Source of the DNA: Chiridota heheva
Lineage: Eukaryota > Echinodermata > Holothuroidea > Apodida > Chiridotidae
Reading direction: 5' to 3'
Length of the DNA: 64,000 nucleotides
Assembly: GCA_020152595.1 (NCBI GenBank)
Contig: JAIGNY010003204.1
Coordinates: forward strand, 55,001-119,000
Shown here: in pieces, positions 1 to 8,705 of the stretch
How the letters are laid out: each line of letters starts with the position of its first letter
Position numbering within the stretch: the first letter of the stretch is position 1
The notes under the pieces: model-generated
Databases searched by the model: none
Told to the model about the DNA's origin: nothing
What the model saw: the letters and a program-made list of their open reading frames with translations, nothing else
Program-made: the position numbers and the translations under genes

Positions 1-576
1 AGAGCTGGTTGATTACATTTTTTGTTTATGAATTTAAATTATTTGTTCTTCAAGATTTTAATCAAAATATTGTCCTATTGTGATGGCCAAATTGATGTTT
101 ACAAAGAGTAAAATGAAATTGAAAGATGAAAACATATTACAAATTGGCAAATTTTTTACTAATAGCATTAGCTCTTATATTTCAAGAAACATGCAATATC
201 GCTTTGCTGTAAACATGGATGCATAACGATTAAGTAAGATTTGAAGTTGGTAACTAACATGAAGATATTTATTTGTAAATGTTTATTGTTGGAGGTTACA
301 TGTATGTGTCAACCAGTGGTGGCACAGATGGGTATTAAAGATATTCACAGAATACCTACCTATCTATTTTCAAAGCATAATTTTTTTTCACCTCTATACT
401 AAAAGTATATTTGAGAATAGAAATACTGGAGAATATGTATGTTTACATTGTACAAAATAATTGGCGCTCGTGTATTTTTACTTGACGTAATTATATTCAG
501 AGATAATTACCATTAATTTGAGATCTGCACTATATATAACAGGCTATAAACGTAAACCTTTTACATTAGTTTTACC
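1..576. other. AT-rich non-coding stretch
   Basis: Nothing recognisable: no open frame with protein character, no tandem structure and no tRNA-like box. It lies upstream of the visible TAF10 exons, so it could be TAF10 intron or 5' flank. Confidence 0.5.
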
Positions 577-814
577 CAGTGGCGCAGCCAAGCCCCCCTT
601 CACCCTCCTCCCCTCCTCCCCCCGCACACACACACACACACACACTGTTTTGAGAAAATTTCCACAAATTGGGGAAAACATATTTTTTTTATATATATAT
701 TTTTGCTTTACAAAATAAAAAATGCCCTTAGGTTCAGAAGTGGGCTAAATTTGATCACTTATGGGAGGGGGTCTAGGACCTTTTCGGACTTGTTTAATGC
801 TGGCTACGCCACTG
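577..814. mobile_element. hAT-like MITE with CAGTGGCG termini
   Basis: The left end reads CAGTGGCGCAGCCA and the right end, reverse-complemented, reads CAGTGGCGTAGCCAG, so the element has imperfect terminal inverted repeats starting with CAG. Termini of this type are common on non-autonomous hAT transposons. The flanking octamers (gttttacc and gttacact) agree at 5 of 8 positions, which fits an eroded 8-bp target duplication but does not prove it. Inside are a C-rich stretch and a (CA)n run at about 624-645. There is no coding capacity. Confidence 0.65.
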
Positions 815-890
815 GTTACACTAGGGAATTTTTGATTCTGATGCAATAGTATCAGGAACCTATGATGGCATACAGTGTTTGTGTACAGTA

Positions 891-1150
891 TGTGTGTGTG
901 TGTGTGTGTGATGCTCAGCTCAAAAATGATGTCTCAAGAACGATATACTGGATTCATGTCATATGGGGTACACAGATAGCCCATGGTCCGTAGATGTGCC
1001 TTATTCTTTTTAAGGATGATGTCATGCATATTAATGAGTAGGCGGGGCTTAGTGTAAAACATTTAAATTGCTTATATTTGAACAATCACATATTTGGTAT
1101 AATTGTGATGTTAGCTAATGTAGTGTGTTGGTATGACATGACAGGTAATA
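891..1150 (-). repeat. Solo copy of the 46.5-47.4 kb satellite family
   Basis: After a (TG)n run at 891-910, the reverse complement of this stretch matches the repeat units at 46.5-47.4 kb, including the blocks AAGCCCCGCCTACTCATTAA, ATATGCATGACAT and CCATGGGCTATCTGTGT. It is one unit outside the tandem array, in inverted orientation. No termini could be defined. Confidence 0.6.
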
Positions 1151-1803
1151 CAAAACTTACAAATCAATCAGAATATATGAAAAAAAGTATTGGAACCTCA
1201 AAACCTTTTGGTTGTGGTCGTACTCCCTAGTTGCACTAGTTACTGCAAGTTTTGCACTGGAGGTATTCAAAATCAGATTACCTACCTACGGTACCAATAC
1301 TTTTGCCTCACTTTGTAGTACTGAGCATTGAGAAGTTAAAAGTTATATATGAAAATAAATTTCTGAAATTGAGAAAACATATACTCATATATTTACCAAG
1401 ATTGAAGTGAAAAGAGTTACTTCCCGAAATACCGATCATCTAATACAGAACAATATTTAGAGGGGAGGGCAGGTTGTTTTTTTTAATTTGAATGATAGAA
1501 AAATTCAAAAATACCTAATAGATTTAACTCAAGTTGGTTGATATTCGTGAAAGAAGGTATACAAACCAAGGTTCTAAAGCACTGGGGCTTAGCTTTTGCT
1601 CAACTTTTATTTTTAAAATGAACCGTAAGCTAGCAGAATATAGGTGGGATGTTTCTCATATCTTTCGGATCCAGGCGCAAAAAGGAAATATCACATAATG
1701 AATGACTTTAGTGCAAAAGGGGCCAAAAAAGGGGACATTGCCTCTCAAGCCTCATTGAGGCTCAGCCTTATATAGGCAGACCCGGTTCTTGAACACTGTC
1801 ACA
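1151..1803. other. Unassigned AT-rich stretch
   Basis: No gene or tandem structure seen. Several frames are closed by frequent stops. It ends against the LINE tail at 1804. Confidence 0.45.
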
Positions 1804-1870
1804 AGACCTCTCAGGCACAATTTGACCTTAGTTGTTGTGGTGCCGTTAAGCCATCATCAAACAAACAAAC
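1804..1870 (+). mobile_element. 3' tail of RNase-H-type LINE
   Basis: The sequence starting GACCTCTCAGGCACAATTTG and ending GTTAAGCCATCATCAAAC plus a (CAAA)n tail is the same 3' terminus found on the LINE copies at 6.2-7.1, 36.7-38.0 and 41.8-42.1 kb. Only the last ~65 bp are present, an extreme 5' truncation of the kind produced by target-primed reverse transcription. Confidence 0.75.
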
Positions 1871-2545
1871 CTACATGACGTCATTATCTCTAACTATCTT
1901 TCTAGCATTAATTACCCCCATACCTTATGCAAAACCCCATATTTAGATTGTACAAAAGTTACTCACGGAATAATGAAAACGGGATGTTTTTTATGCTTTG
2001 CCCGGGTTATACGTCCTCAACGACGAAATTACAAAATACTCAAAAATTACTCATTTTGAGTCCTCAATGGAAGAAATGGCGAACTTTATGTCCTCAATGA
2101 CATTATATTAATGTGCCCCCAATGACACAATTATCCTATCACGGACTAAATTAATTTTGTACCTCACCTGGACAGAAAGGATGTACAATGCTAGAGTATA
2201 AGCAATGGGTATATTGCAAAGAATAAATTGCTTCTTATAAAAAACTATTAAACAACAGTAGACAATAATACTTTTTAGGCAAAGCTTGACTTGAAAATGT
2301 CAACTTCCCATTTCATCTTCCTTTGATATCATGCTTTGAACTTTTTGGTTATAAAGTTGAGCTTCAACATCATTGATGTTCTAGTTTGAGTTTGTATTTT
2401 TTTTCTTCTTGTGAATAATAAAAATGGAAGATTTTTTGTACATATTTAAATTGTATATGAAATTTTATTTCCTTTGATACCAGACTAATTTTTTTTTCTG
2501 AAAGCAAAACAAAAAATAATCACTGCTTTAATTACTTGAGAAAAG
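1871..2545. other. Unassigned stretch
   Basis: AT-rich DNA with no gene or repeat recognised. A loose internal repetition around 2000-2110 (three variants of a 'tcctcaatg' motif) is too irregular to call. Confidence 0.4.
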
Positions 2546-2549
2546 GTAA

Positions 2550-2640
2550 AGCCGCGCATCCAACTCAGTTTTTGAATTCGGGTTGCTGACATGAAGCCCA
2601 CACATATTACCGCTACACCACACTGCCCACGAGTAGAATT
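2550..2640 (-). mobile_element. Possible tRNA-like SINE head fragment
   Basis: On the minus strand the stretch contains GTGTGGTGTAGCGGTAATAT, close to the box A region of the SINE copies near 44 and 58 kb (GTGGTGTAGCGGTTATCAT). The expected box B (GGTTCAAGCC in the good copies) is not clearly present, so this is either a strongly decayed SINE head or a chance match to a tRNA-like sequence. Confidence 0.3.
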
Positions 2641-2765
2641 TGGATTTGTTTCAAAACTTAATATTTTGGTGTGGATAAAGAGGGGGTAGTTGCTCTTTTT
2701 TATTTTAATCAAAAATATGTGAAATTATGATTCTAATGATATTTTTTGCATTGAGCACTTGTGCT

Positions 2766-2870
2766 GTGATCCGGAACTATGTGATCCGGAACTACGTGAT
2801 CCGGAACTATGTGGTCCGGAACTACGTGGTCCGGAATTAAGTGATCCAGAACTACATGATCCGGACTATG
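2766..2870. repeat. 15-bp minisatellite, 7 copies
   Basis: Seven consecutive 15-bp units of the type GTGATCCGGAACTAT, with alternating TAT/TAC endings and a GTGGTCC variant. The regular spacing (2766, 2781, 2796 and so on) makes the call certain. No coding meaning is suggested. Confidence 0.9.
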
Positions 2871-3275
2871 ATTTGTTTTTCAAAAATTGGTCTCAAAAAG
2901 GATACAAATCATGAAAGTTTGCACAAATTTTGCCAAAAAAGATTTGATGATAGGGGCAGTTAAAATTTGACCGGAATGGGATGCATTGATATCCTTGACA
3001 GTTTCTCACGGGCTTTGAGGCCAAAGTAAGGTCTGGAAGTATATTGCAAGTAAGTTTTTGAGGAAAACCAGTAAGTTGTATGAGGCTCAACTCCCTGTCT
3101 GAAGTAACACAATTCTTTGAAAACAAAAGTAACTCAAGTAAACTACAGTACTGTGTTTTTTTTAACAAATCAAACATTTAACAATAGGTACAAAAAAAAA
3201 AAAAAAAACAATATACTGTACTCAAAATGGAATATGTTATCTGGAATTGGTATTTACATACAGTTTTATATTTGA

Positions 3276-4110
3276 AGTGGCAAACTGTGCTTCTGTAAGT
3301 TGCAAACTGTGCATCTGTAAGTGGCAAACTGTGCATCTGTAAGTGGCAAACTGTGCATCTGTAAGTGGCAAACTGCATCTGTAAGTGGCAAACTGCATCT
3401 GCAAGTGGCAAACTGCATCTGCAAGTGGCCCGCATCTGCAAGTGGCCCGCATCTGCAAGTGGCCCGCATCTGCAAGTGGCCCGCATCTGCAAGTAGCAAG
3501 CTGTGTACCTGTAAGTGGCAAACTGCATCTGTAAGTGGCAAACTGTACATCTGTAAGTGGCAAACTGCATCTGCAAGTGGCAAATTACATCTGCAAAGTG
3601 GCAAACTGCATCTGCAAGTGGCAAACTGCATCTGTAAGTGGCAAACTGCATCTGCAAGTGGCAAATTACATCTGCAAAGTGGCAAACTGCATCTGCAAGT
3701 GGCAAACTGTGCATCTGCAAGTGGCAAACTGCATCTGTAAGTGGCAAACTGCATCTGCAAGTGGCAAACTGCATCTGCAAGTGGCAAACTGCATCTGCAA
3801 GTGGCAAAATGTGCATCTGTAAGTGCAAACTGCATCTGCAAGTGGCAAACTGTATCTGCAAGTGGCAAACTGCATCTGCAAGTGGCAAACTGCATCTGCA
3901 AGTGGCAAACTGCATCTGCAAGTTGCAAACTGTGCATCTGTAAGTGGCAAACTATCTGCAAGTGGCAAACTGCATCTGCAAGTGGCAAAGTGCATCTGTA
4001 AGTGGCAAACTGTGCATCTGCTTGTGGCAAACTGCATCTGTAAGTGGCAAACTGCATCTGTAAGTGGCAAACTGTGCATCTGTAAGTGGCAAACTGTGCA
4101 TCTGTAAGTG
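3276..4110. repeat. 20-bp minisatellite upstream of first visible TAF10 exon
   Basis: About 40 units of GTGGCAAACTGCATCTGCAA, mostly 20 bp, mixed with 22-bp units (extra TG) and 17-bp units (GTGGCCCGCATCTGCAA at about 3420-3490). Because the unit length is not a multiple of three and no frame contains a stop, long open frames appear on both strands; they are artefacts. Many units carry CTGTAAGT, a near-perfect 5' splice-site hexamer, and the array ends about 110 bp before the TAF10 exon at 4224. A run of 13 C residues (4111-4123) follows. Confidence 0.95.
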
Positions 4111-4223
4111 CCCCCCCCCCCCCAACTTACGTGTGTCATTCAAGTACTCCAAACCTCACCCAAGTTACAACCCTGGAAATGAGAGAGTTGTGACTTTTTT
4201 TCCTTATTTTGTCCTTTCTTCAG

Positions 4224-4402
4224 AAAATGGCACAGGTGTAAACCTTGAGTCCTCAGCTGGGTTAGTCAGCCAGACGTCAACAGGAACATCAAACTCTAGC
4301 AGCATTTCATCAGAGACAGAAGACAGGCAACTTGAAAATGTCCAGTTAGCAGGAGATGCCCTGGAAGACCTACTCAACCATATGGAAGACTATGCCCCAA
4401 CA
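4224..4402 (+). CDS. TAF10: TAF10 coding exon a (first visible)
   Basis: A pyrimidine-rich acceptor (tttgtcctttcttcag) precedes 4224 and a GTATGT donor follows 4402. The exon starts with two bases of a split codon and ends at a codon boundary, giving 59 full codons. The first ~45 residues are Ser/Thr/Glu-rich linker (SSAGLVSQTSTGTSNSSS), typical of the variable TAF10 N-terminus. The last ~14 (ALEDLLNHMEDYAPT) match the start of the conserved core (LEDY-TPT in vertebrate TAF10). The open frame runs upstream into the minisatellite only because that repeat lacks stops, and the ATG at 4064 lies in the array, so it is not the start. Confidence 0.88.
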
Positions 4403-4519
4403 GTATGTTTTAAACTTGTCCATTAGTTGAGTTAGCTGTTTAGACATGTCCTCTCTCTGACACTTGATGTAAGCCATGGCATGCTATTAAACAACATGAA
4501 TATATCAATTATTGTGATA

Positions 4520-4950
4520 TTGCTTTTAGACCCTTAGCTTGATTTTAAACGGGGCAGGGTGGGGCACATTATTGCGCGCGCGAAACGCTGTGTCTTTTTG
4601 GCATGGAGTCCAGAGGCGCCCTTAAGGCTCAATCCTCTAGTAAAGAAGCTTTGGGATTTTAGCTCTAATCATACATCTGAGTATGAAGCTAGTCTGACTG
4701 ATAAGGAAGAGTTTATCATTCTGTTTTCTGTATCTGTGTAAAGAGGCTAATTTAGATTATTAAGTAAAAATAATAATTTATTCTAAAAACAAAACCATTT
4801 TTTTTTCATGAGGGGCAGAGCGGACCCCAAAGGGGCAGGGCAGACACCAGGGGGGCAGGGCGGGCCCGCAGAGGGGCAGGGCGGGCCCACAGAGGAGCAA
4901 GGCGGGCTGCCCCTGTGAAACAGCAAAGCCAGGGGTCTGCTTTTACCATG
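4520..4950. mobile_element. Non-autonomous element with GC-rich core (inverted partner at 39.1-39.6 kb)
   Basis: The sequence from AGACCCTTAGCTTGAT to GCCAGGGGTCTGC matches, in reverse complement, 39095-39610. Shared blocks include the GGGGCAGGG core, 'aagctttgggattttagct' against its 39.4-kb counterpart, and the terminal AGACCCCTAGCTT-like ends. The ends are inverted relative to each other (AGACCC..AGCTT and its complement), suggesting a non-autonomous DNA transposon, possibly hAT-like. A GC-rich tandem of GAGGGGCAGGGCGGGCC-type units occupies about 4806-4915. No target duplication was identified. Confidence 0.6.
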
Positions 4951-4990
4951 ATATCAAAAATACCCTGACCAACATATAGTGATATGTCGA

Positions 4991-5071
4991 TTATTACATG
5001 CGCATATTCAAACAGCATTATTACATGCGCATATTCAAACAGCATTATTACATGCGCATATTCAAACAGCA
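4991..5071. repeat. 27-bp tandem repeat, 3 perfect copies
   Basis: Three exact copies of a 27-bp unit beginning TTATTACATGCGCATATTCA at 4991, 5018 and 5045. The identity of the copies indicates recent duplication. Confidence 0.95.
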
Positions 5072-5552
5072 TTTTGTTCAGCAGAAATTTCAGAACATTG
5101 TGATGGAATGGCAGAATATATAGTTGCAGTCATTAAGTCTAAACCTTGCAATACATTTTGTGTCTTAAACCCCGACAAAATATAAAATCTGTCGGGGTCT
5201 ATATTGCTCACAACAGAAACCACATTCCAGTACAAGCAATTAGCAATTATACCATGGGTGTCCACACACTTCACCTCAATTTCCATGGTCATAATCTGAC
5301 ATTGATAGTAAACAAATTTCACTGCAGCTGCACTGACTTTCACACTCAACACATTTTCCTTTTTTTCATTCCAAAATTTTCAACATAATTCTAGGTACTG
5401 TAACCCCCGTTGCAATTTGATATCAATGTTCCCAAAATCAGTTCATTAAACAAACGATTCAGCTTGTTTACACATTTGTAGAAAGTGCAGGGGTAGTGCA
5501 GTAATAGCTTAAAGTCAACACGTCAAATTAGCGGACATATTCGCTCACAGTC
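5072..5552. other. Unassigned intronic stretch
   Basis: Within the TAF10 intron; no gene, tRNA-like box or tandem structure recognised. Short open frames here are not supported by any protein character. Confidence 0.4.
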
Positions 5553-5554
5553 TG

Positions 5555-5730
5555 TAGTGTGCGATTGGGCTGGTTAGATTTATCCGCCCACAATCAGTAG
5601 TGGGTTTTTAAGCTTAGATTTGACCCATATGTATTATGGTTGAAATTATTGTTAAGACTCAAACCTGGAACCTCCAGCATTCTAGTCGTACTTCCAACCA
5701 ATTAGAACACCTGTTTCCTTAGCTGTACCA
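5555..5730 (-). mobile_element. Decayed tRNA-derived SINE (family B)
   Basis: On the minus strand, about 5715-5653 reads like a tRNA: an A-box-like GTTCTAATTGGTTGGA, then ACGACTAGAATGCTGGAGG and a B-box-like CCAGGTTTGAGTC. The middle matches the SINE heads at 55.33-55.41 kb and 62.25-62.31 kb (ACACGACTGAGATGCTGGAGG). The downstream body is too diverged to align by eye. Confidence 0.5.
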
Positions 5731-5759
5731 CAGATCCTGTTTCCTTAAGGTATCACAGG

Positions 5760-6150
5760 CATAGACTGCAATCCTGGGGAAACGAGGGGAACATGTCCCC
5801 CTCCCAAATTATTTTGTTGGGGAAGAAATATGCTTTTGTCCCCCCTCCCCTAAAAAATGAAACCTAATATAAAGCCTATTTGCTGGCACACCACTGTCTG
5901 TCTTGGTCCACCCCCTTCCCTTCCCCTCCCCATTGTTGAAAAGAAATGGCCGCCACTGATCACAGACCTACAGGTACATTATTCTTGTTTCATTGAAAAG
6001 CTTATTAAGTTTCACACTGAAGATTATTTATGTTTCAAATGATAATTGAGATAAAGTATACATGATTAGTAAAGGCTGTTAGGCTCTGTGTTGAAAATAG
6101 TTATACAGGAAAATGTATAGTATAGTATAGTAATTATTTTATATAGTGCC
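5760..6150. other. Unassigned intronic stretch with C-rich patches
   Basis: Contains CCCCTCCC-rich segments around 5800-5930 of the kind seen in dispersed repeats, and a short (TATAG)n run near 6116-6132. No gene seen. Confidence 0.4.
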
Positions 6151-6154
6151 CTTT

Positions 6155-7141
6155 CTATACAAGTGGCTGCAGTCATCCAAGACATCACCCTCAGTAGCAG
6201 ATTTCCGACTACTCATCCATCTTTTCAGCAGAGGCTAAGGCCATTCTCCTTGCCCTCAACTTTATTGAGTACTCCCCGCTCAGCCACTTTGTTATTTTCT
6301 CCGACTCAAAGGCTGTTCTTACTTCTTTACTCAATCTTAAATGGGATAACCTCACATGCCACCTCCTCCTCTGCAAACTCTTTTCTCCCACCCTCTGCAG
6401 GAAAAGTATTCTTTTCTTCTAAATACCCAGCCATGTTGGCATCCCGGGTAATGACAGGGCTGATGCAGCCGCTAAGCTTGCCCTCACCCTCCTCCCTGCC
6501 CCTTTTCCCAAAACCCTCTCTGACATCAAACCGCTTATCGCTTCCCTTGTTCGGGACTGCTGGCAAACCTCATGGAAGTCCCAAGTTGATAACAAACTCC
6601 ATGTCATCCAGCCCACAATTCCGATCAAAGCCATCATCAACAACCTCTCTCGTATTGACAGCGTTCATATTACCCGTCTTAGAATTGGTCACACTCATAA
6701 CACCCACCCCCACCTCCTTATTGGCTCCCCCCAACCCCTTTGCAACAATTGCCATTGCACCCTCACAATCCATCACGTTTTCCTTGCTTGCCCCCTGTAC
6801 AACCTTCCCGGAGCTTTCCTCGCTCCCTACAACTCAATTGCTGAGTTCTTCCAGAAAAATCCTCCAGATAAAATTATCTCCTTCCTTCATCATGCCTCCC
6901 TCTACGACCATATTTAATTCTCCTCTTTCACCCCACTCTACTTTGTTTTTGTTTCAACCATGCACCTCCCCTCACGATCACAGCTTTTTGACCTTCTGTC
7001 CTTAAATTTCTCTCATTCTCCCCCTGTTTCCTTTACTTCCTACCTCTAGAATGATCTGACCTCTCAGGCACAATTTGACCTTAGTTGTTGTGGTGCCGTT
7101 AAGCCATCATCAAACAAACAAATCAAACAAACTATACAAGT
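6155..7141 (+). mobile_element. RNase-H-type LINE, 5'-truncated, with target-site duplication
   Basis: A 10-bp direct repeat CTATACAAGT flanks the insertion (6155-6164 and 7132-7141). The body enters the element in the RNase H region (the VIQDITLSSRF stretch) and continues through a decayed frame containing a C-terminal Cys/His knuckle (CNNCHCTL..HHV). It ends in the family 3' terminus GACCTCTCAGGCACAATTTG at about 7060 and a (CAAA)n-like tail. Clade assignment (I/Nimb-like) rests on RNase H plus the Cys/His knuckle and is tentative. The target is itself a dispersed repeat: joining the flanks restores TATAGTGCCCTTTC...CAAGAGCGCTTTACA-type sequence. Not intact; several frame changes. Confidence 0.85.
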
Positions 7142-7194
7142 ATATTCAAGAGCGCTTTACAAACATCGGAGCTTTAGCATAGGGGAGAGCCGCC

Positions 7195-7455
7195 CAAACG
7201 GCGCATCATCCATCCATTAGCTCAGGGAAGTGAATGAACACAGCGTTTTCATGCTTCTCTTCTCAAGTAGTGTTCAGAGAAACAGATAGGGTGTGACTGT
7301 CTTACCATCGGGACCAAAGGCTTAATGTACCCTCTGAAGGACAGAGAGCGCCACTTAAGCATTGCCACTTCTCTCAACAGCTGAATGGGAGCATAAGCTG
7401 CAAACAACGTACTTTTGCTTTGATGATCGGCGCATCTGTCTGCATAGCTCTATCA
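7195..7455 (-). mobile_element. SINE family B body
   Basis: Shares a ~250-bp conserved body with 50930-51200 and 55060-55315: TACCATCGGGACC..GGCTTAA, CTGAAGGACAG, GCCACTTCTCTCAACAGCTG and TGATGATCGGCGCATCTGTC. In the 55-kb copy this body follows a tRNA-like head on the minus strand, so this copy is drawn on that strand. The head is not recognisable here. Confidence 0.6.
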
Positions 7456-8475
7456 GCATATCTGTCTGCAAAATGTGCATCAAGTAAAAGTAAAGGTAGT
7501 CACGCATGCTCATTCCAGCCAAATCACTTAGCTCTAAATTATTTAAACAGGAAACTATTCTTTCTCAGCTAATTCAAGTAAGCTTTCTGCTCCACCATTC
7601 TGCACTAATTTATATATACTACACTTGTGTGATGAAGCAGGTTAACAATATAATGTCCTTTCAGTAAATCAGCAGAGCAGAAAGTTCAGACATGGCTGGT
7701 ATCATTAAATGTTTGTGATTTTTGACACTGGAAGATAAGTTTTCTTAAATCTGCCATACAGCAAATATTTTGATAAATTGTTGCGGCATTTACACGGCAT
7801 GAAAACACATTACACAGTTATTCAAATTTTAGAGACTGAACCATCTCATGCTACAGCAATCTTCTGTATAATGTACAGTACCTTACATTATATGGTATGG
7901 CAAAAAATGTTGTCAAATTTGTTGGTGAAATTGATATTATTTTATATGAAAATATGGGAACTTACAAAAATTTGATATTAAGTTTCCACGCTTGGTGTTT
8001 CTTTCCCAAATTAAAACTGTTTGTGAGAAGTTTTGTTTAAAATCTTCATTTTCATGACCTTCAATTCTTTTTGGAAATTAGATTTCATTAGGAAATTGCA
8101 ATAAACCTTCAAGTGTACTATCAAAAGATCTGATGAGTAGAAGATTAGTATATACATGATTTAAAAGCAATTTTTTTCGGACAAAATAGTGGTTTGGCTT
8201 TTCATCAGTTTTGAAGAGAGAAATAAACAAGTTGTTCTTTTTTTGTGAAAGACAAGATATTTTTCATTTCTATGGCTTTAGAATATGTTAAAAGAACATT
8301 ATGTAGATACTGTAGCTACAAAAGTGAGCCGTTTAGTTTCCTTTTAGAGGTAACAACTACAAACGTGACCTGTAAAGTATGAATGTTCAAATGCACATAA
8401 CATTCATTGAAAAATGTCCTATTGGTGAAATAGTGATATATTTTAGAACTATGTCCAGTACAGCTGATCAAAATT
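7456..8475. other. Unassigned intronic stretch
   Basis: AT-rich, no repeat structure or convincing reading frame. The short open frame near 7778-7975 has no recognisable protein features. Confidence 0.45.
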
Positions 8476-8479
8476 TGAC

Positions 8480-8702
8480 AATCATGCCGAAAAGTTACTC
8501 TTTAAGCCTACCTGAACCTGACACCTGAGTTATTTATGAAAACTCAGGTGTGACAAGTACCAACCCGACTTCCTGTTCAGTGTAATTTGTTTTCACTCCA
8601 AACAATGATTGTTGATCTGCCATTCCCATGCACACCACAGCCAAGCAGCCTAAGGTTATTTGTGTGTGTAAGCTTACAGAAGCCAGTGCTGAGTAATCAG
8701 GG
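8480..8702 (+). repeat. Dispersed repeat, inverted partner at 45.89-46.11 kb
   Basis: The reverse complement of 45890-46110 aligns here: shared blocks include AAGCCTACCTGAACCTGACA, CAACCCGACTTCCTGTTCAG, CAATGATTGTTGATCTGCC, AGGTTATTTGTGTGTGTAAG and GTGCTGAGTAATCAGG. It ends immediately before the polymerase remnant. Its nature (MITE or terminal region of a larger element) is unknown. Confidence 0.65.
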
Positions 8703-8705
8703 CAC

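Noticed and set aside
4064-4223. ATG at 4064 as the TAF10 start
   Set aside because: It lies in the minisatellite and the frame to 4223 crosses a poly-C run and a pyrimidine tract ending in cag, a typical splice acceptor.
6163-7005. 280-codon Ser/Pro/Leu-rich frame
   Set aside because: It is out of frame with the RNase H-type LINE coding sequence that underlies it.
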